From NCBI GenBank assembly GCA_963762165.1, contig CAVXJN010000003.1:930001-994000 (forward strand): a stretch of DNA of 64,000 nucleotides. Direction: 5' to 3'. Under the pieces are notes generated by a model. It made no database searches. It was not told the DNA's origin and saw nothing but the letters and a program-made list of their open reading frames with translations. This DNA is from CAVXJN01 sp963762165 (GTDB lineage: Bacteria > Pseudomonadota > Gammaproteobacteria > JASBUN01). Below are positions 62,236-64,000 of this stretch, in pieces. Numbering within the stretch: the first letter of the stretch is position 1; every line of letters starts with the position of its first letter. The translations under genes and the position numbers were made by a program.

Positions 62236-63312
62236 ATGGTTGCGCTGTCCGGCAAGGCAGAGCAACGGTTTAGTCGCGCGCTTCGCACCGGACTTTCCGG
62301 CGTGGTTTGCGCCTGCTTGATAGCCACCGCGCTGCTGGCAGGCTGTTCGCTCGTCGGCGAAAAGCAGAAGCCACCAATCGCAGCGCCACAGATTGAATCG
62401 CCGCCAAAGGCGAAGTCGTCGCCAAAGGCGCCGCCGGCGGCGAAGCGGCCGTCGGCGTTGCCGAGCCCAGCAGTCACCAAAGCGCCGCCGCGCGCGGTAA
62501 TGCGTGTCGCGATCGTCTATGCCGAGAATGTCCCGTTGTACCGCCGCATTGCAGAGCGATTGGCCGCCAGGATTCATGGGCGGGCACAGGTGATTCCTTT
62601 GCACAATGCGACGCTGCCACCAAAGGAACTACAAATCGCGGATTACGATCAAGTGGTCGCGATCGGTGTGCGTGCCGCGCGCGGCATTAGCGAACTGCCG
62701 GCCAAGCAACTCATCTTTTGCCAAGTATTCAATTATCGCGATTACGGATTGACCGGAGACAACGTTCTCGGCGTCAGCATGCTGCCCCCGGCCCAAACCC
62801 AATTCCAAGCCTGGAAGCGGCTCGCGCCGGACCTGAAGCGCATTGGCGTAATTACAGGCCCAGGCCATGAGGGACTCATCGAGCAAGCTCGTACCGCGGC
62901 ACGCGGGCTGGGAATGGAGTTGGTCAATCGTATAGCGCATTCGGACAAGGAGACCCTGTTTGAATTCAAAAGGCTCGTCCCGGATATCGACGGCATATGG
63001 CTGTTGCCGGACGAACGTATATTGAGTCATCGCGTTTTGCGGGAGCTTATGACGTACAGCACCCAGCACCGGATACAGGTCGTCGCATTCACTCCGGATC
63101 TGCTGCGGTACGGTGCCGTGATGAGCGCCTCCGGTGTGGAATCCGACATCGTCAATCAGTTGCTCATGGCCCTTGAGGAATCGGCTGAACATCCCGGTGG
63201 CTCGTTCCAACTGCTGCCTTTGACCAAAGCGCGTGTCGAGACCAACGCCAGTCTACTGCGCCAACTGGGGTATTCGCTGAATACGCCCGCGAACCAGGGG
63301 GAGCGGCGATGA
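62236..63312 (+). CDS. ABC-transporter-type substrate-binding lipoprotein
   Basis: Exported lipoprotein of 358 aa; ATG 62236 chosen over a TTG five codons upstream. The lipobox is LLAGC with lipidated C37, followed by a long Pro/Ala/Lys linker to about residue 85. The rest is a periplasmic-binding fold of the ABC_sub_bind type (RVAIVYAENVPLYRRIAERL; RIGVITGPGHEGLIEQA; DGIWLLPDERILSHRVLREL; SFQLLPLTKARVETNASLLR). Its stop overlaps the next gene (ATGA), a membrane sensor, so it probably feeds a signal to that sensor rather than a transporter. Confidence 0.85.
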   Translation: MVALSGKAEQRFSRALRTGLSGVVCACLIATALLAGCSLVGEKQKPPIAAPQIESPPKAKSSPKAPPAAKRPSALPSPAVTKAPPRAVMRVAIVYAENVPLYRRIAERLAARIHGRAQVIPLHNATLPPKELQIADYDQVVAIGVRAARGISELPAKQLIFCQVFNYRDYGLTGDNVLGVSMLPPAQTQFQAWKRLAPDLKRIGVITGPGHEGLIEQARTAARGLGMELVNRIAHSDKETLFEFKRLVPDIDGIWLLPDERILSHRVLRELMTYSTQHRIQVVAFTPDLLRYGAVMSASGVESDIVNQLLMALEESAEHPGGSFQLLPLTKARVETNASLLRQLGYSLNTPANQGERR

Positions 63313-64000
63313 GCGCTCAGCTGCCTTCGGACGCTTCTTTCGGCCGGCGTTTATCGGCGCTACTCAAAGCGTGCAAGCTGCGTCTCGCTGGCGCCTATGT
63401 AAGCATTCGCGCGGCATCCCGCACCGCCTCGAGTGCGGCGCTGCAAAGCATTCGCAAATTACGTGACGTATTTTTCCGGACGCCGCCGCGACTGCGTCAA
63501 TTTTTGCGGTTCCCGGCTCGTCAGGCGCGCAGCCTGGTGGGCGATATATTGCTGGCGCAGCTTTTGCTCGCGACGACTGTCGGCGCGCTCGCCATTGGCG
63601 GGTTGTGGGTAATCTCAAACGCAGTCATCGAGGACAATTTGCAAAAATGGGCCGTGTCCTGGATTACCGAGTTGGAGGACCTGGGCGCTCCTTTGTATCG
63701 GAAACAAGTGGACGACAACGAGCGCTTTCTGCGCATCGAGAACTATGTTGCCAATTTTCCGGAAATCATGTTGGTGCGCTATTACTCGGCCGACGGAAAG
63801 TTGTTATTCGGACAAAGTGCTCATGGCGGACCGCAAGTGAACGAAGTCGCCCCGCTTACAGCCGCACAGTTCGCAAAGCTACGGGATACCAGCGGTCCGA
63901 ATAAGCCGTACTTGCTCGACTCGAGACAGGAAAAGCATGCATTGTTCCGGGTGAGCGCGCCTGTATGGATCGAAACCATGAAGCCGGGGCAATTGATGAA
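63309..64000 (+). CDS. membrane sensor protein, N-terminal part (cut by window end)
   Basis: Open frame from the ATG overlapping the lipoprotein stop to the window edge, 230 codons. The first 75 residues are basic and cytoplasmic, a membrane helix follows (ILLAQLLLATTVGALAIGGL) and then a periplasmic, PAS/CHASE-like region (VISNAVIEDNLQKWAVSWIT; FPEIMLVRYYSADGKLLFG). The output domain lies beyond the window; histidine kinase or diguanylate cyclase are both possible. The pairing with a binding lipoprotein suggests ligand sensing. Confidence 0.75.
   Translation, partial: MSAQLPSDASFGRRLSALLKACKLRLAGAYVSIRAASRTASSAALQSIRKLRDVFFRTPPRLRQFLRFPARQARSLVGDILLAQLLLATTVGALAIGGLWVISNAVIEDNLQKWAVSWITELEDLGAPLYRKQVDDNERFLRIENYVANFPEIMLVRYYSADGKLLFGQSAHGGPQVNEVAPLTAAQFAKLRDTSGPNKPYLLDSRQEKHALFRVSAPVWIETMKPGQLM

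Noticed and set aside
1..64000. tRNA and rRNA genes
   Set aside because: I looked for T-loop patterns such as GGTTCGAATCC with matching acceptor stems and for conserved rRNA stretches and found none; a covariance-model scan could still find something I missed.

Overview
The window reads as chromosome of a sulfur-oxidising, Gram-negative proteobacterium. It holds an aprM-aprB-aprA set (APS reductase with the AprM membrane anchor used by sulfur oxidisers), a thiosulfate-type cluster (YeeE/YedE permease, periplasmic rhodanese), a periplasmic DsrE-like protein, SufS/SufE, a TauE/SafE permease, PEP-CTERM proteins and an outer-membrane autotransporter. I infer a chemolithotrophic gamma- or betaproteobacterium. 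Base composition is GC-rich apart from about 40.1-46.9 kb. There is no rRNA, tRNA, CRISPR array or intact mobile element that I can see.

Layout. 0-5.7 kb: truncated NADP-dependent oxidoreductase, small hypothetical, EF-hand protein, EamA transporter, and a PEP-CTERM nidogen-like protein behind a good sigma-54 promoter. 5.9-10.4 kb: an MBL-fold protein divergent from an ECF sigma/anti-sigma pair across a perfect 13+13 bp inverted repeat, then a truncated second copy of the PEP-CTERM gene. 10.8-14.0 kb: a compact sulfur cluster (YeeE, a small protein with a PCGL heptad Cys repeat, a DUF6969-like protein, tandem rhodanese). 14.1-16.8 kb: P2-type cation ATPase. 17-21 kb: decayed transposon and RAYT remnants with dispersed repeats, a CAD-type alcohol dehydrogenase and three small membrane proteins. 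21.7-30.4 kb: secreted hypothetical, hybrid histidine kinase, trypsin-like protease, autotransporter, BrkB/YihY. 30.7-37.5 kb: DUF883-like/holin-X/DUF3618 envelope trio, PaoABC-type molybdenum aldehyde oxidoreductase, GlsB, truncated DUF3597.

38-40 kb: a decayed MarC gene, a small Cys protein and a conserved hypothetical. 40.1-46.9 kb: a lower-GC block with DUF4279, then, on the minus strand, aprMBA followed by a 116-aa protein, a SlyD-like FKBP, a TPR protein and a 55-aa protein; an IS3 OrfA remnant sits at its left edge. 47-52 kb: small protein, DsrE-like protein, decayed CsbD, EF-G-like GTPase with a frameshift. 52-64 kb: PilZ-DUF1631-GGDEF-EAL protein with a frameshift, sufS-sufE-MOSC, a sulfotransferase/MarC chimeric remnant, DUF924, TauE, an EAL remnant, DedA, and an ABC substrate-binding lipoprotein overlapping the start of a membrane sensor cut by the window end.

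The best candidates for something undescribed are the heptad-Cys protein inside the sulfur cluster, the four accessory genes next to aprMBA, and the palindrome between the MBL protein and the ECF sigma operon. Many genes here are remnants (PEP-CTERM, MarC, RAYT, IS3, CsbD, EAL, sulfotransferase, argininosuccinate-lyase-like), so the region has been turned over repeatedly.
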